NCBI RefSeq assembly: GCF_022581195.2
Contig: NC_061454.1
Coordinates: 744,001-808,000, forward strand
Direction of reading: 5' to 3'
Origin: Helicoverpa zea
Taxonomy: Eukaryota > Arthropoda > Insecta > Lepidoptera > Noctuidae
Length of the DNA stretch: 64,000 nucleotides
The translations under genes were made by a program, and so were the position numbers. Under the pieces are notes generated by a model, which worked only from the letters and a program-made list of their open reading frames with translations, had not been told where the DNA came from and did no database searches. Below, piece by piece: positions 1-12,700 of this stretch. Positions within the stretch are counted from its first letter, which is position 1, and every line of letters starts with the position of its first letter.

Positions 1-389
1 AAAAAACTGACGTTACCCAGCCCTACTACTAACGGTGTCACAAATACGCGCAAATGCAAACAACTACACTGCAACAACTACTGCGGAAAATCCGCACGTG
101 TGAAATTGGTGTAAGGCCGTCTATCGGATCAACTGCCACCGTTACCAGACCGGCGCGGCGCCGAGGACGAGAGTTTTTCAGGCCGAGTTTAGTGGCTGTG
201 CTGTGGACACACGGCAGTAAATGCACGTATCGCTAAATCGGCGCCGTCATTTCGTAATCGGTGACGTGCCGGTGACGGCGGCGGTGGACAGAGGGCGCAT
301 GCTGTTGACACCAGAACTTTATAAATATAGTAATAGTTATTAAGGCAATTTTCGACCTACAGCAAAAGCGAATATATTTTTTACTACAG
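1..389. other. Intron sequence upstream of the first visible laminin exon
   Basis: No laminin-like frame was found here. The stretch ends in a good polypyrimidine tract and acceptor (TATATTTTTTACTACAG, to 389). The short open frames present have no recognisable domain. Confidence 0.5.
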
Positions 390-2100
390 ACAAATCCCGG
401 AATAAACGGTACCCACTCGGTCCGCCTGCACGAGTCGCTGTGGCACGTGCGTGGCGGCGGGCGCGCGTCGCGCTCGGCGCTGATGCTGGCGCTGCGCGCG
501 CTGGACAAGCTGCTCATCCGCCTCACCACGCGCGCGCCCACCAGGACCGAGCACGTGCATGCGCTGTAAGTGTTCATAGCACTAGCCCCGGTACACACGG
601 CAGCCACTCGGTCCGCCTGCACGAGTCGCTGTGGCACGTGCGTGGCGGCGGGCGCGCGTCGCGCTCGGCGCTGATGCTGGCGCTGCGCGCGCTGGACAAG
701 CTGCTCATCCGCCTCACCACGCGCGCGCCCACCAGGACCGAGCACGTGCATGCGCTGTAAGTGTTCATAGCACTAGCCCCGGTACACACGGCAGCCACTC
801 GGTCCGCCTGCACGAGTCGCTGTGGCACGTGCGTGGCGGCGGGCGCGCGTCGCGCTCGGCGCTGATGCTGGCGCTGCGCGCGCTGGACAAGCTGCTCATC
901 CGCCTCACCACGCGCGCGCCCACCAGGACCGAGCACGTGCATGCGCTGTAAGTGTTCATAGCACTAGCCCCGGTACACACGGCAGCCACTCGGTCCGCCT
1001 GCACGAGTCGCTGTGGCACGTGCGTGGCGGCGGGCGCGCGTCGCGCTCGGCGCTGATGCTGGCGCTGCGCGCGCTGGACAAGCTGCTCATCCGCCTCACC
1101 ACGCGCGCGCCCACCAGGACCGAGCACGTGCATGCGCTGTAAGTGTTCATAGCACTAGCCCCGGTACACACGGCAGCCACTCGGTCCGCCTGCACGAGTC
1201 GCTGTGGCACGTGCGTGGCGGCGGGCGCGCGTCGCGCTCGGCGCTGATGCTGGCGCTGCGCGCGCTGGACAAGCTGCTCATCCGCCTCACCACGCGCGCG
1301 CCCACCAGGACCGAGCACGTGCATGCGCTGTAAGTGTTCATAGCACTAGCCCCGGTACACACGGCAGCCACTCGGTCCGCCTGCACGAGTCGCTGTGGCA
1401 CGTGCGTGGCGGCGGGCGCGCGTCGCGCTCGGCGCTGATGCTGGCGCTGCGCGCGCTGGACAAGCTGCTCATCCGCCTCACCACGCGCGCGCCCACCAGG
1501 ACCGAGCACGTGCATGCGCTGTAAGTGTTCATAGCACTAGCCCCGGTACACACGGCAGCCACTCGGTCCGCCTGCACGAGTCGCTGTGGCACGTGCGTGG
1601 CGGCGGGCGCGCGTCGCGCTCGGCGCTGATGCTGGCGCTGCGCGCGCTGGACAAGCTGCTCATCCGCCTCACCACGCGCGCGCCCACCAGGACCGAGCAC
1701 GTGCATGCGCTGTAAGTGTTCATAGCACTAGCCCCGGTACACACGGCAGCCACTCGGTCCGCCTGCACGAGTCGCTGTGGCACGTGCGTGGCGGCGGGCG
1801 CGCGTCGCGCTCGGCGCTGATGCTGGCGCTGCGCGCGCTGGACAAGCTGCTCATCCGCCTCACCACGCGCGCGCCCACCAGGACCGAGCACGTGCATGCG
1901 CTGTAAGTGTTCATAGCACTAGCCCCGGTACACACGGCAGCCACTCGGTCCGCCTGCACGAGTCGCTGTGGCACGTGCGTGGCGGCGGGCGCGCGTCGCG
2001 CTCGGCGCTGATGCTGGCGCTGCGCGCGCTGGACAAGCTGCTCATCCGCCTCACCACGCGCGCGCCCACCAGGACCGAGCACGTGCATGCGCTGTAAGTG
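390..2100 (+). repeat. Tandem array 1: 191-bp unit, 9 copies, centred on laminin exon 1
   Basis: Donor sites recur every 191 bp at 566, 757, 948, 1139, 1330, 1521, 1712, 1903 and 2094. Each unit holds the coding part CACTCGGTCCGCC...GTGCATGCGCT plus GTAAGTGTTCATAGC and a short junction (ACTAGCCCCGGTACACACGG). Only the first copy has a real acceptor tract (381-389). The spacer between copies is at most 38 bp, too short for a normal intron. The copies look identical by eye over the coding part. The junction resembles the exon's own 5' end (TNPGINGTHS against TSPGTHGSHS), so units are exon plus the first bases of its intron. Confidence 0.95.
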
Positions 2101-3771
2101 TTCATAGAACTAGCCCCAGTACAAACAAGTCCCATTTCACCAGGAATCACCACCAAGTGCTATTTCACTAAGAATCGTGTCCGGCTTTCTGGGTTCAAAA
2201 ATTTGCAAATTCGTTCTTACCCCCTTACCTACTTTTAATGTACCTACGCTATTTGTCGCTGCTTATGAAAATACGATAAAAACTATACCTAACAATGATA
2301 GTTTTTTTACTAACAAACATATATAAAAAACAACACCTGAGAACAAAAAAATAGAACCTCCTAAATCTTCAAAAAGAAGTAAATATCCAAAACTTTCCCA
2401 CAGGCTTCTAAACGTATCCCTGGACACAGCCATCCCCGGCCTCAGCCGTTCAGAACCAGCTTTAGGCGTGGAACTGTGCGACTGTCCCCGTGGCTACTCC
2501 GCCAGCTCGTGCCAGACGCCAGCCCCGGGCTACTGGCTGCCAGCCCCCGCCGTCCACATGGCTACGGTGGCTGGCACTATCGTCATCAGCTTGGAGGGGG
2601 ACGCCCAGCCTTGTATGTGTAACGGCAGGGCGACGGAGTGCCATCCTGAGACGGGGGAGTGTTTGGTTAGTATTGGGACATATTGGATAATTATTTATGG
2701 AAATACTAGGAACTATATTTGCTTTAGCGTCCTGTTACTATTTGAAGTTACAATATAACAGAAACTGTAGAAAAAAAATAGAAAGTGATTTGACGCTATT
2801 ATTATCGGGACAGTCACAAATCAGTCAAACTCTCTTTCGGCGGTCGATTAAAGCCCATAATGTATTAGTATTCAAAAGTTTCATGAATTTGCGAAAACTT
2901 TATTCGCACTTTTGGTGTCAATTTACCCTTCGAGTAAAATTAATCCCCAATGTCCTCCCCCTACAGAACTGCACTATGGGCACGGGCGGGCCCCGCTGTG
3001 CGTCGTGCGCGGCGGGACACTACGGGTCCCCGGGGGCCCCGGGCGGGTGCCAGGCGTGCCCGTGTCCCGAGAGAGCGCGTAACTTCGCCGACGCATGCGT
3101 CGTGCATCATGGGAAGGTGCAGTGTTTGTGTAAACCTGGTGAGTTGTGGCGGTCTTAGATGGTGTCTTGCTGATGATGATTATGACGTGGAAAGAGTAGA
3201 GATTCAAGGTTTTAGCTAAGATTGGTGACTAAAATTAAGTACCTCTAAGATTTTTAAGCAATTTAAGGTTTTTATGAATAATGTTTATTAGTTAGTTAAT
3301 TCAAGTTATTTAGTAGTTAAGTATTTATTCGAAAGTAACTTTTTTCCCAGATGTAACTCTTGGTCTTTTTTATTAATTAGATGTCTGTAATTCAAAAGAT
3401 AAACTCAAATAGATTATAAGTAACTTTTTTGATTGCTCGATAACCCTTGAACGAAAATACCTATTGAGAGAACAAAGATATTTTGTTTTATAATTATATA
3501 TTAATTTAATTATAAGCTTTAGCTATGGAAGTTCCGACTATGTACAATACGCGGCACCCCGCAGGCTACACAGGGCCGGAGTGCGCCGCGTGCGCGGGCG
3601 GGTACCGGCGCGCGGGCGGCGCGTGCGTGTCGTGCGGCTGCCACGCGGCCGGCAGTCACTCGCCGCACTGCGACGCGGCCGGACGCTGCCGCTGCCGGGA
3701 CTTCGCGACTGGCGCGCGGTGCGACCAGTGCAGGCCGTATAGAACGTACATGGATGAAGATGGCTGTAGAC
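390..3771 (+). CDS. Laminin alpha exons 1-4: end of domain IV-A and LE repeats
   Basis: Exon 390-565 follows the acceptor TTTTTTACTACAG and reads TNPGINGTHSVRLHESLWHV, then a helical ALRALDKLLIRLTTRAP stretch typical of laminin B/IV-A. It ends in phase 2 at donor GTAAGT (566). Exon 2404-2665 completes the domain (NVSLDTAIPG, then VELCDCPRGYSASSC) and opens LE modules (CMCNGRATECHPETGEC). Exon 2967-3138 carries the characteristic CASCAAGHYGSP and CQACPCPERARNFADAC. Exon 3565-3771 carries GYTGPECAACAGGY and two further Cys-rich loops ending CDQCRPY. The regular Cys spacing (CxC, CxxC, GY, GxxC) is that of laminin EGF-like repeats, which form the rod just before the coiled coil. Confidence 0.92.
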
Positions 3772-6700
3772 GTATGTATTTCACGAAGTCATATTAATTT
3801 ACTCCTTAACATTCATTTAATTACATAGATATTTACAATACATATTTACAATAAATATCAAAAACTATCCTAGTAAAACAAACAACTAAAAAGCGTCAAA
3901 AAATTCATCCCCATCGCTGTCAACTGGGAGCGTGCCCAGGAGGCTGGCAGGATTAATAGCCCAGGAGCCCATATTAATTTTAAATAAAATTTCGGTAGGA
4001 GATATTTCAAAGGTAGTGGATTGAAGTAAAAAAAAAATCTTTAATATAAAATTACAAAAATTAAACGCGGTACTGCCTGGTCCACTGTGACGCTGTGAGA
4101 AGATGATGGTCCGGGTGTCTGTAGATCGGGAATGTTTCGCAAAGATTGTGTACCTGCATCCTGTTTTATTGATATCACACGTTGGTACAATTCATCAGTT
4201 ATGGTGATATACCCAAAATCCATGACACCATTTGGAGTATAAATGTTTAATATCCCTTTGTATGTGGGATCCATAAAACTGGCCTTCTCTGCAAACTTGT
4301 GATCATTCCTTTCAAAATTTGACTGAAATGCTTTAAAGATTATTTGTTTAAATTCTTTTACCATATCAGTAGAAGCGCTACAGTTTTTTATTTCACATTT
4401 TAGCAATTGAGTGATATTAAGAGTTTAGACAAATTTGTGTAATGCATACCGGACATAGTGTTAGTCCAAATTTCAAAGTGTTTTAGAATTTGAAGGCATT
4501 CAATAAGGTCACTGTAATCTTTGCCGTTCATCTCAGAACGGGCTCTTTCAGCACTCGGCCTTAAGTTTTGCAAATCAGTATAATACTGGTGCCATGAAAA
4601 AACATATTCAGAGTTTCTCGTAAATTTTAATAACTGTGTGTATCTTTTTGGGAACTCTTTGGTTACATAAATGTATTGCAAGCCGTCTTGCACTACTTGG
4701 TTTATCGCAGAAGCAGCACAGTACACGTGTGGTATCTTCAATTCTTTTGTAACTGCCAATTGGAGGTACGGTTCATCTACGTGAACTTTCTGTATAACAA
4801 AACACACAACTTTATCTAGAATTTCCCAAGCAATTAGAGCTGCTTTAATTTCTTTTGCGATTTCCGTTGCATTTTCTTTCTGTTCAAATGTGAACATATT
4901 GGTCCTGATGAATAAAATGAATGGTCAGACTCCACATCTTAGTAGGATCTGCCTGACCGTAGAGCGACTTCCAAACTTCTACTGAGACGGCTAAGTCATC
5001 CACTGATTTCAAGTTTTCTTTCAACTTAATTTTTTCTTTGTTGTATTCTTCAGGAATGAGTTTTTCCAAGACGCCTCGCTTGGACGGTAAAGTGTAATTT
5101 GGCATACATTTGTTGACAAAGTTATGAAAACCAGTGAAGTTCACTATGTCATAAGAATGCAAATCTTGGCAAATCATTCTCACCAACTGGGTGTTTGGGT
5201 TTGTTTGATCACCTTCTGCCTGCGTCGTACTATCACTGACGTTGCTGCTCATTTTGTTAAAAACTTTGTTTGTCCGCACCACAAATTACATTAAGTACTT
5301 AGTCACTAGACCAACACTCACAAAATACGACTGACGATAAAAAATAAATTGTGTTTTAAGAACATCCAGTCCCATGAGTCATATCATATGTGATACATAC
5401 CCATTGTTTAACTGTTGTGTCTACATCGCGGTCAGTGAACTGGTTAATGTTCATATCTTATCCCGGAATATCTTATCTAGTAATATTCACCAATAAGATT
5501 TCGATTATTTAAATCTCTGATAAGATTGCTTATGCTACCAAAAATGCAATAGAACTAAAAAAACATACTTTCCAATTACAATTTAATATCACACATCGAT
5601 TACCCAACCAGACAGAAATCATGTCCTGTATTGTCATTAGAACTCAGAGCGTTTGCAAAATTTTATCCTAATCGAAGACCGGGAAGCAAATTAATATTCC
5701 AAAATTTTCTTACATACATAGTTACAAGCGAAGCTAATAGAAGCGTGTTAATGAAATGGTTACAATGACAAGGATATAGTGAATAAATAAAGTTGTGCTG
5801 AATTATTGTAAATCATAGTAGAAGCTATCTCTGGCATTGGAATAATGTGGGATAAGGAGGATGTTTACCGAATGTCACGGCATTTCTACGAACAATATCG
5901 TAGAACTGGGTCCATTCAAGATTTCAGGATTTGGTTTGGATTTAGGTAGATGGATTTGTAATTTTGGCGTGAAAAAGTGCTGTACAAGACAGTTTTTCGT
6001 TATTACATGCACACAACTACCCCATATTAACTTGTAAATTCTCCTTACAGCGTGTGACAACTGCACACTAACACTCCTAGATTCAGTCGAGGCCCTAACC
6101 TCAGAGTTACGCACCAAAGCCGACCCAACAGAACTGTCACGCATACCAAAACCTTTCGCCGCCCTCCGAGAGTTCTCCCACAACACCACCACATTCCAAT
6201 CTAGTCTCAACCATCTAAAGAATAATCTAGAACATTCCAAAAACTTAGAAGATAGACTTGGACAGTTAGAAGATATGGAACATAGGGTCTTTACTGAGGC
6301 TAACGCCTTGAAATCAGAAGCTAAACGACGGGAGAAAGAGGCTGATTACTTGAGCCTGGAGAGTATGAGTGCTTTGGAAGAGGTTCTGAAGATCAGGAGA
6401 CAGATCAGTGAGCAGGTGGAAGCATTAGATGAGTTCGCGAGAGGAGAGAAGCATCTGAGTGCGCACAGAGCGCTGAAGGAGGCGAAACATTTGTTGAGGC
6501 AGATTAAAGACTTGAAGCTGATCGATTACGTGACGGGGGCTAATGATGTATTTGATGCGGTGAGTTATTTACAATCGTTGTAAAATTATGATGACAGGAC
6601 TGCGTAATTTCAGGATGATTTTTTAAATGGTAATTTTTTATTCCAAAAAGTTGAAAGTGAAAATCGTTACTCTTGCTACATTTGACCATATATTTTTTTT

Positions 6701-9700
6701 TATTTTTTTTATTTACCGTTGATAGTAGGACATGAGAGGAACCTTTTCTGTCTTCCTAAAATTCTATTTTCAATGTCTCTAACCAACTCCCCCGAATTGC
6801 AGGCACATCTCCAATCAACATCAGTTCAGGAACGCAACTACCGTCTCCAAGATACATACCGCCGTCTCTCCTCACTCCGGTCAGCGCTCGACACCTGGGA
6901 GCTCAAGGCTGCTGACCTTCAGAAGCTGGCGGAAACCGTGTGGAAGGCTGATGATACCGTGACGGCCTTGAAGGAGAGGGTGAAGCCACGGCTGGCTGCT
7001 GTCAGGGATATTGGGTTGAGGTGCCGGCTTGTGTTGGAGGTAGGTAGTTTTTTCCTAAGAATTGGTAGGCAGATGAAGCCAGCAGACTTATAGGAACTGG
7101 TAGAAAAACTGGAGATATCAGGTCGAGGATTGTAGGTCTTTCAAAATACGGCATTTGGGTATGTATATTCAATCAAACAAACCTAAATGGTTGAATAAAG
7201 AATGGCATAATATAAATCGAGAATGGTTCTACATTTTTTCACCTCATTTAGCAATATTTTTTATTTTAATAAAAGCAATCAAGTTAAGGTCTGATCTATC
7301 CACCACCCAAACTAGAAGATACCTTTTTGCTAAACTATGTATCTTACACCTAGGATATACCTGTATCATTTTACCATTCTTCACCCTCAGGACATAACAA
7401 CGCTATCAGCGAACAACATCACCGACGAGATCCGGTCCTCGCTCCTGCAAGCGCAGACCCTGGGCATCAAGTTCCCGACCCTGGCCGCCGAGCTGGCAGT
7501 CCTGACCCTGGCTGCGGAGGAGAAGGAGGGCATCCTGTATAATCTGACGCCAGTTTATAAACAGAAGTATCTGGAAGCTGTTGAGAAACATGTCACGGAG
7601 TTGGGGGTTAAAGCCAAAGAATATAAAAGGTGAGGATGTAAGACCAAAGTGTCTTTTGACTTTCTTAACAAATCGACGTAATTGTGACAAGAAGCAATTT
7701 TCGGGATGAGTCATGTAGAAGGAAATTGAGTGACTTATCCTGCTATAGTTTGGGAACTATTTTTTTTCACATTCAAATCATTCGGAATGTTCAATGAATA
7801 TTAATGAGGTGTCAAGTCCCAATCGTCGATGTAAATGGACGTTACTCGAAGCAAAAGGCTCACTACTACAAACACCATAATTTAGAACGAAAATTTTCCA
7901 AATTTATAATATTTTCTTACCTCCCCACTCAGAGTCATTTAATGGTTACTTAAGCCATTCCTTAGTGAAGGATTTGTATGACATTCTGTCACTAAGGAGT
8001 GACTTAGTAATCATTAAATGTCTCTGATTGTGGAGGTTAAACACGTGACGAACGTACGTTTAACCTTTTGTAGTACAGTAAACAAATAATAATTTTAACA
8101 ATAACACTAACTTTTTCCTCCCAGCCTGTTCGCGGGCAGTCGAGCCGCAGCATCGCTAGGAGTATCAGCAGCTCAAGCATGGTCCCACGTGGCGACGCAA
8201 GTGAAAGAAGCGGCTGCCGCCGCCGACGCGGCCAGCAAGGCGGCGGCCGCAGCCACGTCGCTGGCTCAGGGCAACGTGCCCATGGCGCATAGTGCTGCTA
8301 AGGGCAAGAATACCTCTGAGGATTTGAAGAAGAGAGGCGCTGCTGTACTGGCTAAGGCTGATGGTAAGTCCTTTGAGTAATAGACCATTTTGTATGTGTC
8401 TTGAATTCTCCGGTAGATCTTGTATTTATTTATTGGGAAGCCATTAAGGTTGATAAAAGTGTTTTCCATATTTTTTCAAATCAGTAGGTACTATGTCCAG
8501 TATCAAAGGGTGCGCACGAGTGCCTTTCCTTACCCGTTACTTAAACTTCCCCATACTCATAATAACAGCAGATATTTGTTAAATTAATAAAAACACATTT
8601 TGACAAATGTACATTATCAGCATGTCCTCTTTTTGTGAATGCCATTTCAAATCCTCTTTTCGCTCCTAGAACTCCGCAGCCAACTAGAACACCTCCGCCG
8701 CGGTGCTGACGTGGTGAGCGTAGTACTCCGCGGCCTCGGCTGGCAGGAGCGCGAGCTCAGCGGCCGGCCCCGCGCCACCGTACTCCCGACCCTCACGGCC
8801 GCCAACGACCAGGCCGACCGGGTGTTCGCCAGCACCAGGGTCCTGTATGATGAGGCCAGTGAGCTGAGGAGGCGGGTGCGGTACCATCTGAGGAGACAGC
8901 TGACGGAGTTGCAAAGACATGGGGATACGGCGTTAGGAGCTGCGCAGGAGCATGGTGAGATTTTTGACTTTGAATAAGATGGCCATACTTTTTGCGCTTG
9001 GCATTTCGTAATTTAAGATTAAAACCTTATTTATTTATTTAACAGTTTATGTACACATAAAAACACAGCCGAGAATAAAAATAGTAAAAAAATGTATCGG
9101 TTTGATCATCTGCTTGTTACACTGTTATGGTAATATTCCTAAACCAAAACGGTTATAGGTTACGTTTTAAAGGGATGGTTTCATCTTCATTGTATCTTCT
9201 ATTGATTTTAGGAAGTCATTAATGTAGATTAGAAAAAGAAGCGGCCCTAAAACGCTTCCTTGAGGCACACCATAACTTTCCTGTAATCTGAAGGGTCGTT
9301 TTTAACTGTTTTGCTTATTGGGCGTATGCTATTTCTACTCTTTGATATTTGTCAGTTAAGTATTTCAATAATTTGTGGACCTCTAACTCCATGGTCATAT
9401 AATTTGTCAAGAAGGGTTTGGTGATGGACATAATTGAAGGCTTCAGTCATGTCCATGTATAGCGTAGCAGTAGGAGTTTGATTTTCTATATTGCAATATA
9501 ATGGTTTTGAAAGATCATGAATAGCCATATTGATTGATTTGTTCCTTCTGAAATCTTTTTGCTCTTGTGTAAATAGATTATGTTTTTCGAAGTACGTGTC
9601 AATTGCTTTATAAATATTTTTTTCAATAATTTTGGAGAACATTGGTGGTAAAGATACCGGTCTATAGCATGCAACGTTTTGTTTGTCATCTTTCTTAGGT

Positions 9701-12700
9701 GGTGGAGGGATATGGGCTTGTCTCGTGTACTTGTCCGATCAATTGAGTTATCATTGACTATTGTCATAACTTTAGCTAACACAACATAAAGTATTAACAC
9801 CCTCTCTATTCTTATCATCAGTATCCCAAATCCGCGGCAACACAGTGCGCGGTGCTGAGACGGCAGCGGCACTGGCGGCGGCGGCGGCTGCCCGCGCCCG
9901 CCAGCACGCTGCTGCCAGCGCCACACTCGCGCCCGCGCTGCTGGCGCTGCAGCACCAGGTGGAGAGAGCCAGGCATGCCGCTCATACGGTCAGTAGTGTC
10001 TATATGTGTTATCATCAGACGGCCGCGGCACTGGCGGCGGCGGCGGCTGCCCGCGCCCGCCAGCACGCTGCTGCCAGCGCCACACTCGCGCCCGCGCTGC
10101 TGGCGCTGCAGCACCAGGTGGAGAGAGCCAGGCATGCCGCTCATACGGTCAGTAGTGTCTATATGTGTTATCATCAGACGGCCGCGGCACTGGCGGCGGC
10201 GGCGGCTGCCCGCGCCCGCCAGCACGCTGCTGCCAGCGCCACACTCGCGCCCGCGCTGCTGGCGCTGCAGCACCAGGTGGAGAGAGCCAGGCATGCCGCT
10301 CATACGGTCAGTAGTGTCTATATGTGTTATCATCAGACGGCCGCGGCACTGGCGGCGGCGGCGGCTGCCCGCGCCCGCCAGCACGCTGCTGCCAGCGCCA
10401 CACTCGCGCCCGCGCTGCTGGCGCTGCAGCACCAGGTGGAGAGAGCCAGGCATGCCGCTCATACGGTCAGTAGTGTCTATATGTGTTATCATCAGACGGC
10501 CGCGGCACTGGCGGCGGCGGCGGCTGCCCGCGCCCGCCAGCACGCTGCTGCCAGCGCCACACTCGCGCCCGCGCTGCTGGCGCTGCAGCACCAGGTGGAG
10601 AGAGCCAGGCATGCCGCTCATACGGTCAGTAGTGTCTATATGTGTTATCATCAGTATCACTAACCCTACGGTCTGCCCTGCTGAGACGGCAGCATGCTGC
10701 CGCCGGGGGGCGCCGCAGCTCATATGGTCAGTTGTGTCTTCATGTTTGACGATTTTGGAGTTTTTGGATGCCAGTGTGTACTAGGCTTATATAAATCTTT
10801 ATGAACACCCCCATGTCCTCTCCCTTCATACTCCCATATGTTCTACCCTTATGGACTTCCTTATGTACTTCCTTATGTACTTCCCCTATGTAATGTGATA
10901 AATAAAGCATAACATTCTTTGAACACAGATCTCAGTATCCCTCACATCCCCCCCGCTGTCGGCGGCGGGCTGCGCGCGCGCATACGCGGTGTGGGCGGCG
11001 TCGCCCGCCGTGTCGCGGCTCGCACTCGCGCTCTCATTCGACGGGAAGATGTCGGACGGACCGCTGCTGTTCCTCAGTGATGATACACAGGTTTGTATAT
11101 AACATATTACGGACTTTTTGTGGTTTTTTTGGTTAATAGAAATCTATTGTCTAGTATCTATTTAAATGGTTTTCCAAAAATTGAAAAATATTTTGGTAAA
11201 GATTCCAACAATTGCTTGAGTTCTGTGAGGTTTAGTATCTTTAGTATTGTGAGGCTATTTTAGTTAAAGGAACCATATTTCTAAAGGCATCAATTTTTAA
11301 ATTTGCGGTTGGTATTCAACGTACAATTTTCGTAATCACCATCTTGAAATGCTTGTAGGAAACAGAGAGATACATGAAGCTGTCAGTCGCGAACAGCAAG
11401 CTGCGGCTGGCGTGGCAGCTGGGGGCGGGCGAGGCCGTCATCCTGCACCCCGAGCTGCTGCAGGCCACGCACGACGACGCAGACCACACCACTTACAGGG
11501 TCGATATAGAACGGTCAGTACTACTGCTCTGTAGAGATACATAAAGATATCCCGCCCATATCCACATAGCCCATATCACCTAACCCTGTCACCAGCTGAA
11601 ACCTAAAATTGGTTTCTGCACATAACATTGCACTATGTTCAGATATGACGCATAGTTCGGCGAGATTTCTAGCCCTATTTATAACTTAAATGATGGAGTC
11701 CGGCGACATGAGAACTGTACTCATAGGGTGGGAATTGGGGCACATTATTCCCCCTTCAGATATGGGCTTCAAATCATTCTTTTGTACTCACATAAATTTT
11801 ATTTTGCTGTGCCCCACAGGGTCCTCAGTTGTATATAGCTCCAAGCCATTTTGTAACACCTACTCTGTAAATTATGGAATGCAAATAAATACAATTATGA
11901 ACATTTTCATTTTCTTCTCTTCTAAAATTAAACTAAAACCAACAATCTTCTTCACTCCAGAGTATGGAACACAGTACACCTTCGTGTCGAGCGTCTCGGC
12001 AGCACCTCTACAGCTAACAGCCTGACCTCCGCTTCGAACTCCAGCGCTGCCTCCGCCGGTAGCCTGCAGCCGTCACAGCTGTGGCTGGGCTGGCCCGGCG
12101 GCGGCGCCGGCCTGCCAGCTTGCGTACATGCGCTGTATACTGATGATAGGACTGTGGGGCTGTGGAACTTTGTGCAGCAGCCGAAGGAGGCCCAGTGTAC
12201 GGGATGTACGCAGAGGTAAGTTTTTATGTGTCGAATCTTTTCAAACAAGGCCTTTGTGCCTGACGAGGTATGTCAGATTAGGATATCGATGAAAAGGATC
12301 TCTATATTTCGCAAGCTGGATTCGGAATTAGATAATTATTATTTTCTTTACATTATGGCATCCCCTCAACTGCATGAAAAATGTTACTAACGCGAATTTC
12401 TAATTCTAAACCCTGATCAAAATAAATTAGTTGAACTTTTCCCCACTGTAGGAACTGTTCTCGTTTAACAGGTGTTCCCAATAATCTAACTATCAGTTGA
12501 TTCGTCAACTAGAGATAGAATTTCTACATTAACCATTGGGCTAAATTACTTGTGTGGTAATATCCATTTTATCACCTTTTCGAGATCATTTTTGCCAAAC
12601 AAATTCACACTTCATCGTCCAAAAAACCTTCATCATATCTTCATTCTCCTACCGTCAGATGGTACAGCGGTCGCGGCGACGAGCCCTCCATGGTGTGGTT

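Noticed and set aside
390..2100. CRISPR-like or satellite array
   Set aside because: Units are 191 bp with no unique spacers, contain a splice donor and a laminin coding segment, and lie in an animal gene.
233..2171. Series of 106- and 122-codon open frames repeated every 191 bp on both strands
   Set aside because: They are GC-rich shadow frames of the tandem laminin exon copies. The supported frame is the one continuing HSVRLHESLWHV into exon 2404.
9818..10784. 301- and 310-codon Arg-rich open frames over array 2
   Set aside because: Off-frame readings of the Ala-rich laminin coil repeat. The frame continuous with flanking exons is the 272-codon one.
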